Below are positions 1 through 6,475 of a stretch of DNA of 17,120 nucleotides, one piece after another. Every line of letters begins with the position of its first letter. The first letter of the stretch is position 1. The stretch lies in the NCBI GenBank assembly GCA_964579675.1, contig CAZOIA010000121.1:1-17120 (forward strand), in the 5' to 3' direction. The notes under the pieces were generated by a model that was not told the origin of the DNA, ran no database searches, and was given only the letters and a program-made list of their open reading frames with translations. This stretch comes from CAZOIA01 sp964579675 (lineage in GTDB: Bacteria; Planctomycetota; Phycisphaerae; UBA1845; PWPN01). A program made the position numbers and the translations under genes.

Positions 1-346
1 TCAAGAGAAAAGTGCCACTGAATCGCCGGACGCGATCATTTTTTGTGTTCCTCGCTGGCCGCTGGCGAGGTCGCTCCTTGCCCGTTTGCCGCCCCGGCCC
101 AAAGGATGAGAAGGTGCGAAAGTGGAAAAGGCGCGTCGCAGCCGGGCTTCTCTCACTTTCTCGCATTGGCACTTGCTCGCGGGCCGCGTCAGGCCATTCC
201 GGGAAAGACGAGGCCACGGCTTTCTGGGTGCCCCCCCCCGTTCTGTCACGGACACTTCCCCCTTTGTCCAATGGTCTGTGCGTTTGACAACCGCTTCGCC
301 GGTTCCTACGGTTGCGGTACTCGCTCTGTCCGGAAGGGTGGCTCCG
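1..346. other. Gene-free stretch upstream of nikR
   Basis: I find no convincing gene here. The open frames on both strands are short, rich in Arg, Pro and Gly, and resemble no family I know. The stretch contains a run of nine C (231-239) and, near its end, a promoter-like pair that would serve nikR. The left edge may be the end of an upstream intergenic region. Confidence 0.5.
284..312 (+). promoter_or_regulatory. Candidate sigma70-type promoter of nikR
   Basis: A perfect -35 hexamer TTGACA (284-289) is followed after 17 bases by TACGGT (307-312), a weak -10 that keeps the TA start and final T. Transcription would start near 319 and leave a short leader of about 28 bases before the nikR ATG. 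The -35 and spacing are seen; promoter activity is inferred. Confidence 0.4.
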
Positions 347-763
347 ATGTCGGGTCTTGTCAGACTGAGCTTGTCCCTGGAAAAGCCTTTGTTCGACCGC
401 CTGGAGAGGCTCGTCAGGCGGAGCGGTTACACCAACCGATCCGAGTTCATCCGGGACATGATTCGAGAACACCTGGTCGAACGGGAGTGGGGCAAAGACC
501 GCCAGGTGTTGGGCACCGTCACTCTTGTCTACGATCACCATTCCCGGCATCTCAGCGAGAAACTCACCGATCTGCAGCACCACCACCATCGGGAGGTTCT
601 CGTGACCACCCATGTGCACTTGACGAAGGAGTTGTGCGCCGAGGTAATCCTGGTCAGAGCCAAGGCCAGCCAGGTGCGGGAGTTTGCCGATCTTCTCCGC
701 AAGCAGAAAGGCGTTCTCCACGCCGAACTCTCGATGAGCAGCACGGGCACGAGCCTCCGCTGA
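347..763 (+). CDS. nikR: Nickel-responsive transcriptional regulator NikR
   Basis: This 138-residue protein is close to the family length (E. coli NikR has 133). Residues 1-45 form a ribbon-helix-helix DNA-binding domain (VRLSLSLEKPL, then SGYTNRSEFIRDMIREHL). The C-terminal ACT-like domain carries the nickel site: the QHHHH run at 77-81, H89 and H91 in THVHL, and C97. With an offset of two these match E. coli H76, H87, H89 and C95. The family is a homotetrameric repressor that binds palindromic operators when Ni(II) is bound. The ATG at 347 is chosen because GGAAGGG (332-338) lies 8 bases upstream and the RHH domain begins right after it; the open frame extends further upstream without homology. 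No nickel transporter gene lies in the window. The likely local target is the inverted repeat at 977-1003. Confidence 0.93.
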   Translation: MSGLVRLSLSLEKPLFDRLERLVRRSGYTNRSEFIRDMIREHLVEREWGKDRQVLGTVTLVYDHHSRHLSEKLTDLQHHHHREVLVTTHVHLTKELCAEVILVRAKASQVREFADLLRKQKGVLHAELSMSSTGTSLR

Positions 764-815
764 TCACGGGCTCGTCCCGGGGTTGGCTCACGCGATTCTG
801 CCGCCTCCGCTTGTT

Positions 816-842
816 TATTACGATTTCGCAGTAATTATTACG
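816..842. promoter_or_regulatory. AT-rich palindromic element after nikR
   Basis: In a GC-rich context this 27-base stretch contains three ATTAC/GTAAT half-sites (817-821, 831-835, 837-841), including the perfect 11-base palindrome GTAATTATTAC (831-841). It has the same outer frame (TATTACGATT at the left, TACG at the right) and the same length as the element at 978-1004. The half-site spacing differs from that site, so it may be a second, weaker operator or a decayed copy. Function is inference. Confidence 0.3.
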
Positions 843-973
843 CTGCCGGCTGAGTACGGTGATCGTTGCCGGACCGCGGCCCGCTTTGAAACCGCCCGCC
901 CGTACGTTTCGCCGGCCGGGATTCCTGTCACCCGGGGGGCATCGGGGCGTTGGGGAGTTGACCTGGACGCGCT

Positions 974-1003
974 TTGGTATTACGATTCGAAAATTAGTAA
1001 TAC
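974..1003 (+). promoter_or_regulatory. Candidate promoter of the dockerin gene, overlapped by the operator
   Basis: TTGGTA (974-979) and TAATAC (998-1003) are separated by 18 bases and resemble -35 and -10 hexamers. The inverted repeat at 977-1003 covers both hexamers, so a bound repressor would block RNA polymerase. Transcription would start near 1010. Confidence 0.38.
977..1003. promoter_or_regulatory. NikR-operator-like inverted repeat
   Basis: GTATTAC (977-983) and GTAATAC (997-1003) form a perfect 7-base inverted repeat with a 13-base spacer. From memory, NikR sites predicted in delta-proteobacteria have the form GTGTTAC-N13/14-GTAACAC, one substitution per half-site away. Enterobacterial sites are GTATGA-N16-TCATAC. 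The site lies 214 bases after nikR and 67 bases before the next ATG, on top of a promoter-like pair. The repeat is seen; binding by the adjacent NikR is inference. Confidence 0.55.
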
Positions 1004-1007
1004 GAAA

Positions 1008-1028
1008 ACCTGCCGGCGGTCGGCAGGT
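1008..1028 (+). other. Strong hairpin between nikR and the dockerin gene
   Basis: ACCTGCCG (1008-1015) and CGGCAGGT (1021-1028) form a perfect 8-bp stem with a 5-base loop. GAAA before and TTTC after could extend the stem across a 2-base bulge. It is followed by a short T-rich run (TTTCTT), so it could terminate nikR transcription or act as a leader hairpin for the dockerin gene. If the promoter at 974-1003 is real, the transcript would begin within or next to the left arm, which favours the terminator reading. Confidence 0.4.
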
Positions 1029-1069
1029 GGTTTCTTGTCAGAAGAGCGAGAGAAAGGGAAAGGTGTACT

Positions 1070-2533
1070 ATGGAGCGAAAGAGCGGATGTCTACTCGGTG
1101 CGGCTGCGGTGCTGTTGCTTGCCGGCTACAGCCAGGCGATTGATTGGCCGAGCATGCCCTACACGCTTCATTCGAATTGCCAAGCGGTGGACGGTGATGG
1201 TTTTGGCACGTTCCCGGTGAACAGTCCCATCAAGATGCGGGGTGTCCTTCTCAATTGGGGGCACAGTATGCTCGACCCCACCCCGGGCGCCCCGGAGTTC
1301 CTGGGTGGTTTGTGGCAGAGGTACGTCCAGACGGTGGAACCCGGGGATTTCGGCGGGACCGCCTGTTGGATGGGCCAGTACATCGGCAAGATCGTGGGCA
1401 ACCATCCGGCCGGCAGCTACACCGACCAAGAGTGGGTGGCTGAGCTGGATCGTCTCGACTACGACCCGGCGACCGGCCACCATTTCCGGCCCGGCGATCT
1501 GGTCGAGGTCCGGGCCCGGGCACCCGGGTTGCACTTCCGGGGCAAGACAAATATCAACGAGCAGCACGCCAATGTTCCAGAGGCCGACTTCGACCTCGTC
1601 TTGCTCCAAGCCGACTACGGCCTGCCGGCGGCGGAGGTGATCACTCTCTCCGAAGTCAAAGACGCTGGTGACGGTTTCATCTTTGACCAGACTCGTGCGA
1701 CCGGGGCGGAACATTACCAGGGCTTGCTGGTTCAAATCAACAATGTCAGCTTTGTAAATCCCGGCGACTGGGGACCGAACGCCGGTTTGACGGTCCAGGA
1801 CGGTACGGGGCGAACCTTGCCGGTCCTGCTCGGCCTGGGCAGCGGGTTTACCCTGTACGATCCGCCCCCGGCGCCTTTCGATATCATTGGCATCTTCGAT
1901 CAGGAGGATTACAACCCCGACGATGGGTACAAGGATGGTTATCGGCTCTGGGTGATGGATTACGATGGCAGCCAGTTCGTTGTCGATGACACCGTGCACC
2001 CCGTGCTGCTCAGCGCGGCGTCCCGCAAGGAACATTGCGGGGTGGGCAATCTGGACATCGATCTACCCTTGGCTGCGGCTGAGCCCGGGATCGAAACCCG
2101 CCAGGATGGACTGACTACCGTCGTGCTGACCTTCAGCGAGATCGTCGAAGCCACTGACGGTACGCCCGACGCGACTGAGGTCAGTGTGAGTGTTGGAGAC
2201 GTAGACTCGGTTCAGATCAATGCAAAGGAAATGATCGTCGAGCTGAGCGGCATTCCGGATGAGTCCTGCGTTGACCTGACCGTGACCGGGCTCGAGGACC
2301 TGGCGGAGAACGCCCTCGTCGGCGACAATGACGTTCGCATCAAGGTTCTGCTTGGCGACGTGAACGGAGACAACTACACGGATCTGATCGACATGGCTTA
2401 CCTCAAGCACATGCACGGCGAGGCCCTGGACGAGACCACGGCGAGGTTTGATCTGAACCTCGATGGACAGATCGACCTCATCGACATGGCCTTAGCCAAG
2501 AGCCGCAATGGTCATGCGGTGGCGTGTCCGTAA
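1070..2533 (+). CDS. Secreted protein with OB-fold-like region and C-terminal dockerin
   Basis: The 487-residue protein starts with a signal peptide (residues 1-23, hydrophobic LLGAAAVLLLAG, cleavage after SQA). The middle (about 190-300) resembles OB-fold modules of secreted proteins (VQINNVSF, then LTVQDGTGRTLPVLLG). Residues about 305-425 look like an Ig-like/SbsA-type domain (LTFSEIVEATDG). The C terminus is a type I dockerin with two EF-hand-like calcium loops, D430-D441 (DVNGDNYTDLID) and D461-D472 (DLNLDGQIDLID). In cellulosomes dockerins bind cohesins. Planctomycetes carry many such domains without classic cellulosomes, and the partner here is unknown. The ATG is supported by an AAGG Shine-Dalgarno six bases upstream. 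No catalytic motif is recognisable. The NikR-like operator upstream suggests metal-responsive expression, which is inference. Confidence 0.8.
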   Translation: MERKSGCLLGAAAVLLLAGYSQAIDWPSMPYTLHSNCQAVDGDGFGTFPVNSPIKMRGVLLNWGHSMLDPTPGAPEFLGGLWQRYVQTVEPGDFGGTACWMGQYIGKIVGNHPAGSYTDQEWVAELDRLDYDPATGHHFRPGDLVEVRARAPGLHFRGKTNINEQHANVPEADFDLVLLQADYGLPAAEVITLSEVKDAGDGFIFDQTRATGAEHYQGLLVQINNVSFVNPGDWGPNAGLTVQDGTGRTLPVLLGLGSGFTLYDPPPAPFDIIGIFDQEDYNPDDGYKDGYRLWVMDYDGSQFVVDDTVHPVLLSAASRKEHCGVGNLDIDLPLAAAEPGIETRQDGLTTVVLTFSEIVEATDGTPDATEVSVSVGDVDSVQINAKEMIVELSGIPDESCVDLTVTGLEDLAENALVGDNDVRIKVLLGDVNGDNYTDLIDMAYLKHMHGEALDETTARFDLNLDGQIDLIDMALAKSRNGHAVACP

Positions 2534-2610
2534 GGGAGTTGAGTAACCCGGTTCTTGCCCCGGGCGCCGCGAGCTAGGGCACTTGCCCTTCTCTTGTAGC
2601 GGCGTCGAGG

Positions 2611-2641
2611 CCGAAAACCCCTGCCAACAGGCGTTTTTCGG
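2611..2641 (+). terminator. Candidate terminator after the dockerin gene
   Basis: CCTG (2620-2623) and CAGG (2628-2631) form a small stem followed by cg and a run of five T (2634-2638). CCGAAAA (2611-2617) pairs with TTTTCGG (2635-2641) as an outer stem across a small internal loop. The shape resembles a factor-independent terminator. It lies 78 bases past the stop codon. Confidence 0.45.
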
Positions 2642-2713
2642 GCAGGAGACTGCTACACTCAAACGTTAAGTGCTGTAAGGGTGCCCGGGGCACGACCCGT
2701 CTGGAAGGTGAAC

Positions 2714-3466
2714 GTGGATTCTCGGATTGACAATAGTCAGGGCGCAGCCGGCCGGCCGGGGTTCACCCTGATCGAGGTGCTCGTGGTCGCGGCCATTATT
2801 GCCCTGTTGATCGCGATCGTGATCCCCTCGCTGCACAGGGCCAGAATGCAGGCCAGGGTTGTCCAGGTCCACTCCGACCTCCGGCAAATCACCGCAGCCC
2901 TGGACGCCTACGGGATGAACAACAAGGACAAGCTTCCGCCGACGCGGTTCGCCTGCGAGACCAACGTGAACTATCAATTGCCGGTGGAGCTGGCTCAGAA
3001 ACGTTATCTGGGGAAAAGCACGAGCAGCGTCCGGCAAGCTGAATTCCGCGATGCGTTCAATCTCGACCGTGCCTACAAGTTCCGGGCTCCCGGCCCGATC
3101 TATCAGAACGGCGCGCTCTTCGATTGTCCGGAGTGCCGATGGAACCCCACCGAGCAAATCTGGGAGCCGGGTTGGAGAGCCCGGGCGAAGATCTGGGTCG
3201 CTGATGATTACCCGCGCAATCGGAGCCCGGAGGGATGCTACTACGGGAACTACGACTGTGAGGCGAAGAGCCCCGTCACGTACGCAGTCTGGAGTGTGGG
3301 ACCTGATGTCGAATCGCCGAAGTTCCCCCTGGACGGGGTCTCCGGGGGCATCGATGAGTCGATGTTCCCTTTGCCCCAACGATTCTGGTTGATGCATTCC
3401 GGCGACACGGGCCTGATTACGCACTTCAAGGACTGCCGGACGGGCATGATCTACATGAGTCCATGA
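2714..3466 (+). CDS. Type II secretion/type IV pilin-like prepilin
   Basis: From the chosen GTG this is a 250-residue protein with a 16-residue leader and the prepilin peptidase site G16|F17TLIEV. The fifth mature residue is E21, followed by the hydrophobic helix VLVVAAIIALLIAIVIPSL. Such proteins are cleaved and N-methylated and assemble into pseudopili or pili at the inner membrane. Planctomycetes encode many copies, often beside secreted proteins. The globular part has a CPEC motif and ends in a region (VTYAVWSVGPD) reminiscent of the GspG-type SLGPDG loop. The GTG at 2714 is preferred because GGAAGG (2703-2708) precedes it by 5 bases. An upstream in-frame GTG at 2681 would add 11 residues but has no spaced ribosome site. 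No secretion ATPase or prepilin peptidase gene is nearby. Confidence 0.82.
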   Translation: MDSRIDNSQGAAGRPGFTLIEVLVVAAIIALLIAIVIPSLHRARMQARVVQVHSDLRQITAALDAYGMNNKDKLPPTRFACETNVNYQLPVELAQKRYLGKSTSSVRQAEFRDAFNLDRAYKFRAPGPIYQNGALFDCPECRWNPTEQIWEPGWRARAKIWVADDYPRNRSPEGCYYGNYDCEAKSPVTYAVWSVGPDVESPKFPLDGVSGGIDESMFPLPQRFWLMHSGDTGLITHFKDCRTGMIYMSP

Positions 3467-3520
3467 ATCGAGCGCGTGGGGTGCGTATGGTTTGGGTTCC
3501 GAAAGGAAAGGTCGTGTGAC

Positions 3521-4183
3521 ATGGCAGTTGGGCGGAGTCGGTATGGAAAGGTAATGTTGTGTCTGATCGTTTCGGTCTGGTGGCTGGGTGGTTGCGAGGC
3601 CGGCGAGCGCGGGCCGGGCTCCGAGCGCCACGAGTCCCACCATCATGACCACGACAATCATGGAGGATCGCCCATGCATTTCTACGTGCACGACCCCGCC
3701 GATCCGGATTGGCTGGCTGAGTCGGCCCGGTTCCATGGCCACCTCGGTCCCTGGGTGACCGTCGGGTCGATGATCGGCCGGGATGCCGTGCAGCGGCTGG
3801 ACACCCCGGGCCAATGGGAAGTAGAAGTGGTCTGCTGGATGCCGCCCGAGAAGCAGCGAACGCCTTTCTCCTGCATACTGGACGGCCTCCAGGTTGCCTC
3901 CGGCGCGACCCTGGGCAAGCAGAACATCCGCCTCGATTATGACCCCGAGATCGTGCGCGACGGACAGCCGGTCGTTTACGTCATCCGCCACCCGCACGAC
4001 GATCGACCCCGCCAGGGGCTCGTCTATCGCATGACGGAAGAGCTCACGGCGATCATGGCCAGCATCTCGCCTGAGAAACTGGAGGAAATCTCGCGGGGCA
4101 TCGCCGCTCGCGACCTCGATGAACTGCTCGATGTCAGGACTATGACGCCCGGTGAGCTGGCTTCGACGCAGAGCCGGCCGTGA
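3521..4183 (+). CDS. FmdE-domain lipoprotein with His-rich linker
   Basis: This 220-residue protein begins with a lipoprotein signal peptide (MLCLIVSVWW, lipobox L22-G-G-C25), so it should be membrane anchored outside the cytoplasm. Residues 37-47 (HESHHHDHDNH) contain six His and two Asp, a typical metal-catching tract. The rest is an FmdE (PF02663-type) domain with FHGHLGPW (H72, H74) and the C118-I-L-D-G-L-Q...GATLGKQN block. The family takes its name from formylmethanofuran dehydrogenase subunit E, but most bacterial members have unknown roles, and members with known structure bind metal. The C-terminal zinc finger of some relatives is absent: there is no Cys after C118. The ATG at 3521 follows AAAGGAAAGG (3502-3511) by 9 bases; an upstream GTG (3476) has less support. 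Its position near nikR suggests nickel or another metal as ligand, which is inference. Confidence 0.8.
   Translation: MAVGRSRYGKVMLCLIVSVWWLGGCEAGERGPGSERHESHHHDHDNHGGSPMHFYVHDPADPDWLAESARFHGHLGPWVTVGSMIGRDAVQRLDTPGQWEVEVVCWMPPEKQRTPFSCILDGLQVASGATLGKQNIRLDYDPEIVRDGQPVVYVIRHPHDDRPRQGLVYRMTEELTAIMASISPEKLEEISRGIAARDLDELLDVRTMTPGELASTQSRP
3662..3676 (+). promoter_or_regulatory. Internal ribosome site and alternative start in the FmdE gene
   Basis: A full GGAGG (3662-3666) lies 7 bases before an in-frame ATG (3674-3676), codon 52 of the lipoprotein, immediately after the His-rich tract. Initiation here would give a 169-residue cytoplasmic FmdE protein lacking the signal peptide and His tract. 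The sequence is seen; use of this start is inference. Confidence 0.35.
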
Positions 4184-4213
4184 AAACGTCGCTCCTGTTC
4201 CACCTCCCACCCT

Positions 4214-4246
4214 CCGCCTAAGGCGGACCGCCTTATTGTGGTCCGC
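4214..4246 (+). other. Overlapping alternative hairpins after the FmdE gene
   Basis: CCGCC-TAA-GGCGG (4214-4226) and the stem GCGGACC (4223-4229)/GGTCCGC (4240-4246) share bases, so only one can form at a time. This is the layout of a terminator/antiterminator pair, but no clear T run follows. It lies between the FmdE gene and bioD and may end the first transcript. Confidence 0.3.
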
Positions 4247-4273
4247 AACCAAACAGGAACCTCATAGAAGAAC

Positions 4274-4294
4274 ATGCGCGCAAACGGCGCGCAT
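4274..4294. other. Perfect 8-bp inverted repeat upstream of bioD
   Basis: ATGCGCGC (4274-4281) and GCGCGCAT (4287-4294) form a perfect inverted repeat around AAACG, 70 bases before the bioD start. It could be an operator or a leader hairpin. It does not look like a BirA-type biotin operator. Confidence 0.3.
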
Positions 4295-4364
4295 CTCTCG
4301 ACGGAAGAGACTATACTGTCGTGTTCTGATCTGCGAAGCCGCCAGCGGCTTGGAGAGGTGCAGG

Positions 4365-5096
4365 GTGTCCGGCTGGTTTGTCACGGGAACGGATACTTCG
4401 GTGGGCAAGACGGTGATCGCCGGCGCCTTGGCTCTGCTGCTTCGCGAGCGGGCTCAGCGTGTGGGCGTATTCAAGCCGGTGGCGACCGGCTGTCGTCGGG
4501 ACATGCGGCTCGGGCTCGTCTGCGAGGACGCGGAGTTCCTCGCCCATTGTGCGGATGCGGGTGAGAACCTGGCGACGATCAACCCGATCCGCTATGCCGG
4601 CGACCTGGCCCCGATGGTCGCGGCGGAACACCACCGCCGGGGCATCGACTGGGAGGCCATCGACCGGAGCTGGCAGCGCATCCGTCAGTCGGCGGACTGG
4701 GTTGTGGTCGAGGGTGCCGGCGGGCTGCTCGTTCCGATCGACCGCAGTACAAGCATGGCGGACCTGGCGGGTCGGCTCGGGTTGCCGCTGGTGATCGTCG
4801 CCCGGCCAAATCTGGGCACGATCAATCATACGCTCTTAACGATCGAGGGTGCCCGGGCCCGGAAGCTGCCGATCGCCGCGGTGGTGATCAACGGCTACCG
4901 GCCGGCATCGGCCACGCTGGCCGAAGAAACCAGCCCCGAGGTCATCGGCCGCCTGGCCGGGATAAGGATCCCGATCGTGGTCCCGTTCGATCCCCGCACC
5001 GACATCCGTCAGGGCATCATTGGCGAGTCGGTGCTTTACCCGCTCCGCGACTTCGTCCGCACCGCCGCGTCGCACCACCGCAAGCCCTCCAGCTAA
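4365..5096 (+). CDS. bioD: Dethiobiotin synthetase
   Basis: BioD makes dethiobiotin from 7,8-diaminopelargonate, CO2 and ATP, the penultimate step of biotin synthesis in the cytoplasm. The 243-residue product has the family length. Visible motifs are the P-loop GTDTSVGKT (8-16), FKPVATG (36-42, with the active-site Lys K37), D55 in the CEDAEF region, LAPMVAAE (81-88), and EGAGGLLVPI from E116. The GTG at 4365 is chosen because the P-loop begins seven residues later, as in the family, and GGAGAGG (4352-4358) precedes it by 6 bases. The open frame continues upstream to 4152 without homology. No bioA, bioB or bioF is in the window, so the gene is isolated from its pathway here. It is convergent with the FKBP gene. 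Confidence 0.92.
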   Translation: MSGWFVTGTDTSVGKTVIAGALALLLRERAQRVGVFKPVATGCRRDMRLGLVCEDAEFLAHCADAGENLATINPIRYAGDLAPMVAAEHHRRGIDWEAIDRSWQRIRQSADWVVVEGAGGLLVPIDRSTSMADLAGRLGLPLVIVARPNLGTINHTLLTIEGARARKLPIAAVVINGYRPASATLAEETSPEVIGRLAGIRIPIVVPFDPRTDIRQGIIGESVLYPLRDFVRTAASHHRKPSS

Positions 5097-5105
5097 CCAA
5101 GATAG

Positions 5106-5123
5106 GGGGCATTTCGGCGCCCC
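5106..5123. terminator. Weak hairpin between convergent bioD and FKBP genes
   Basis: GGGGC (5106-5110) and GCCCC (5119-5123) can pair around an 8-base loop, 10 bases past the bioD stop. There is no T run. Its position between two convergent genes is the main argument for a termination role. Confidence 0.22.
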
Positions 5124-5203
5124 GATTGTGCATGAGGCGGCCGGGCGTCTTGTGCGCAACTATCCCCTCCCGACCCGTTCTCCGCCGACTATCGGCATAC
5201 TGC

Positions 5204-6376
5204 TCATCGCGTGGGTCGCGTGGCCGGCTGCAATTGGATCCTGGGGCCGGACGGGCGAGTTGCGGACGCCCGCTCGATGACCTCGAGCAGTTCGACGTCA
5301 AAGATGAGCGTGGCTCGGGGCGGGATCTGCCGGCCCCGGCCTCGTTCGCCGTAGGCAAGCGGGTAAGGGATGATGAGCTTGCGTTTCCCCCCGACTTTCA
5401 TGGTGCCCAGGCCCTCGATCCAGCCTTTGATGGGGGCGCCCCTTCCACCCAAAGGAAACGTGATGGCCTTACCCTTATCCAGAGAGCTGTCAAACTTCGT
5501 GCCGTCGGTTAGCCAGCCGGTGTAGTGAACTTTCACCGTGCTGGCGGGGCCGGAGGGGCTCTCCCCCTGACCCTCCGCGAGATCGTAGTACATGAGCCCG
5601 GAAGGGGTCTTGGTCGGTTCCCCCTTGACGGGCCCGCCGGGGTAAGTTGTGGGAAGATCCTTGGACGAGACCACCTTGCCGGTGGTGGGGTCCAGCCTGA
5701 GCTGTTTACGGATCTTGTCGCCGACGATTTCGACGATGGCTTCCGGCTTGCCACGGGTGAATTGGAGGGCGGCATTGGCTGCCTTGCCTTTGGCGTCCTT
5801 TTCCGCCGCCCGGATGGCGGAGACGAGGCTTGCCTGGTCAGTGGGCACACCTTGGCTGACCGAGGATACCTCACCGCTCTCCGCGTCGATGCTCACGACC
5901 GCCTCCAGGCCCGGGCCGGAGACCCTGACGATGATGTTGACCTTGCCTTCGATGAGCCTCATCAGGGCGCCGGTCGTCTTGACCCCCGCCGCTTTGCCCC
6001 CGAGCCGCTTTTCCGCCGCGGCAATGGCGTCAAGCAGGCTCACCTTGTTGTCGTAGAACTCGTCGGTGGTGGATGCGACGTTGCCGGTTTCCGGGTCCAT
6101 CTTCACAACGCCTGTCACACCGGGGGCGGCGATTTGGACTTTGATGGCCAGCTTGTCATCCGCGGCGCTGACGCTTGCATCCACGGCCTTGGCGTTCGTT
6201 CGCTTCTGGGCCCCCTGAACCAGGGAAACGAGTTCAAGCTTCCTTTCCGCAAGCATCTTGGCGGCTTTGTCATACTCTGTGGGCAGTGTGGTGTAGTCTG
6301 CTGCCGCGAACACATTGGCGGACAGGCAAAGGGCCAGGGCCACGGCACAACCAGGGGCGATCCATTGAATGCGCAT
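5204..6376 (-). CDS. Exported FKBP-type prolyl isomerase with three PepSY-like repeats
   Basis: The 390-residue protein has a signal peptide (1-25, hydrophobic CAVALALCLSA, then NVFAA). Residues about 45-100, 113-170 and 183-235 are three similar units, each with an amphipathic helix (LLDAIAAAEKRLGGKA, LVSAIRAAEKDAKGKA) and a beta hairpin ending in DPETGNV, DAESGEV or DPTTGKV. This pattern is typical of PepSY domains. Residues 257-366 are an FKBP domain with VKVHYTGWLTDGTKFDSS (Y285, F295, D296), IKGWIEGL (W319) and AYGERG (Y342). FKBPs catalyse cis-trans isomerisation of prolyl bonds, and an exported one likely helps fold envelope proteins. The tail (370-390) is Pro/Thr/Arg rich. An AGGAG ribosome site precedes the ATG by 7 bases. 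PepSY units joined to FKBP are an uncommon architecture to my knowledge. Confidence 0.88.
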   Translation of the reverse strand: MRIQWIAPGCAVALALCLSANVFAAADYTTLPTEYDKAAKMLAERKLELVSLVQGAQKRTNAKAVDASVSAADDKLAIKVQIAAPGVTGVVKMDPETGNVASTTDEFYDNKVSLLDAIAAAEKRLGGKAAGVKTTGALMRLIEGKVNIIVRVSGPGLEAVVSIDAESGEVSSVSQGVPTDQASLVSAIRAAEKDAKGKAANAALQFTRGKPEAIVEIVGDKIRKQLRLDPTTGKVVSSKDLPTTYPGGPVKGEPTKTPSGLMYYDLAEGQGESPSGPASTVKVHYTGWLTDGTKFDSSLDKGKAITFPLGGRGAPIKGWIEGLGTMKVGGKRKLIIPYPLAYGERGRGRQIPPRATLIFDVELLEVIERASATRPSGPRIQLQPATRPTR

Positions 6377-6475
6377 CGGTATGCTCCTCTGTATCGGGGG
6401 TTTACGGGAATCCCGGAGTGTTGCCGCCCCCGGGGCGGCTCATCCCTTCTCGATATCCATCCCCGCCCGCCGGCG

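Noticed and set aside
231..239. Run of nine C upstream of nikR as a phase-variation tract
   Set aside because: It lies more than 50 bases upstream of the likely promoter and in no gene. Slippage would have no obvious effect.
43..834. Long + frame overlapping nikR
   Set aside because: It is a shifted-frame shadow of nikR plus upstream GC-rich DNA, with Arg/Pro-rich sequence and no family resemblance.
1091..2035. 314-residue - strand frame opposite the dockerin gene
   Set aside because: It is antisense to a gene with a clear signal peptide and EF-hand loops, has no recognisable motifs, and reflects high GC content.
2666..4252. 528-residue - strand frame across the pilin and FmdE genes
   Set aside because: It spans two well-supported + genes and the space between them, so it is a GC-driven antisense frame.
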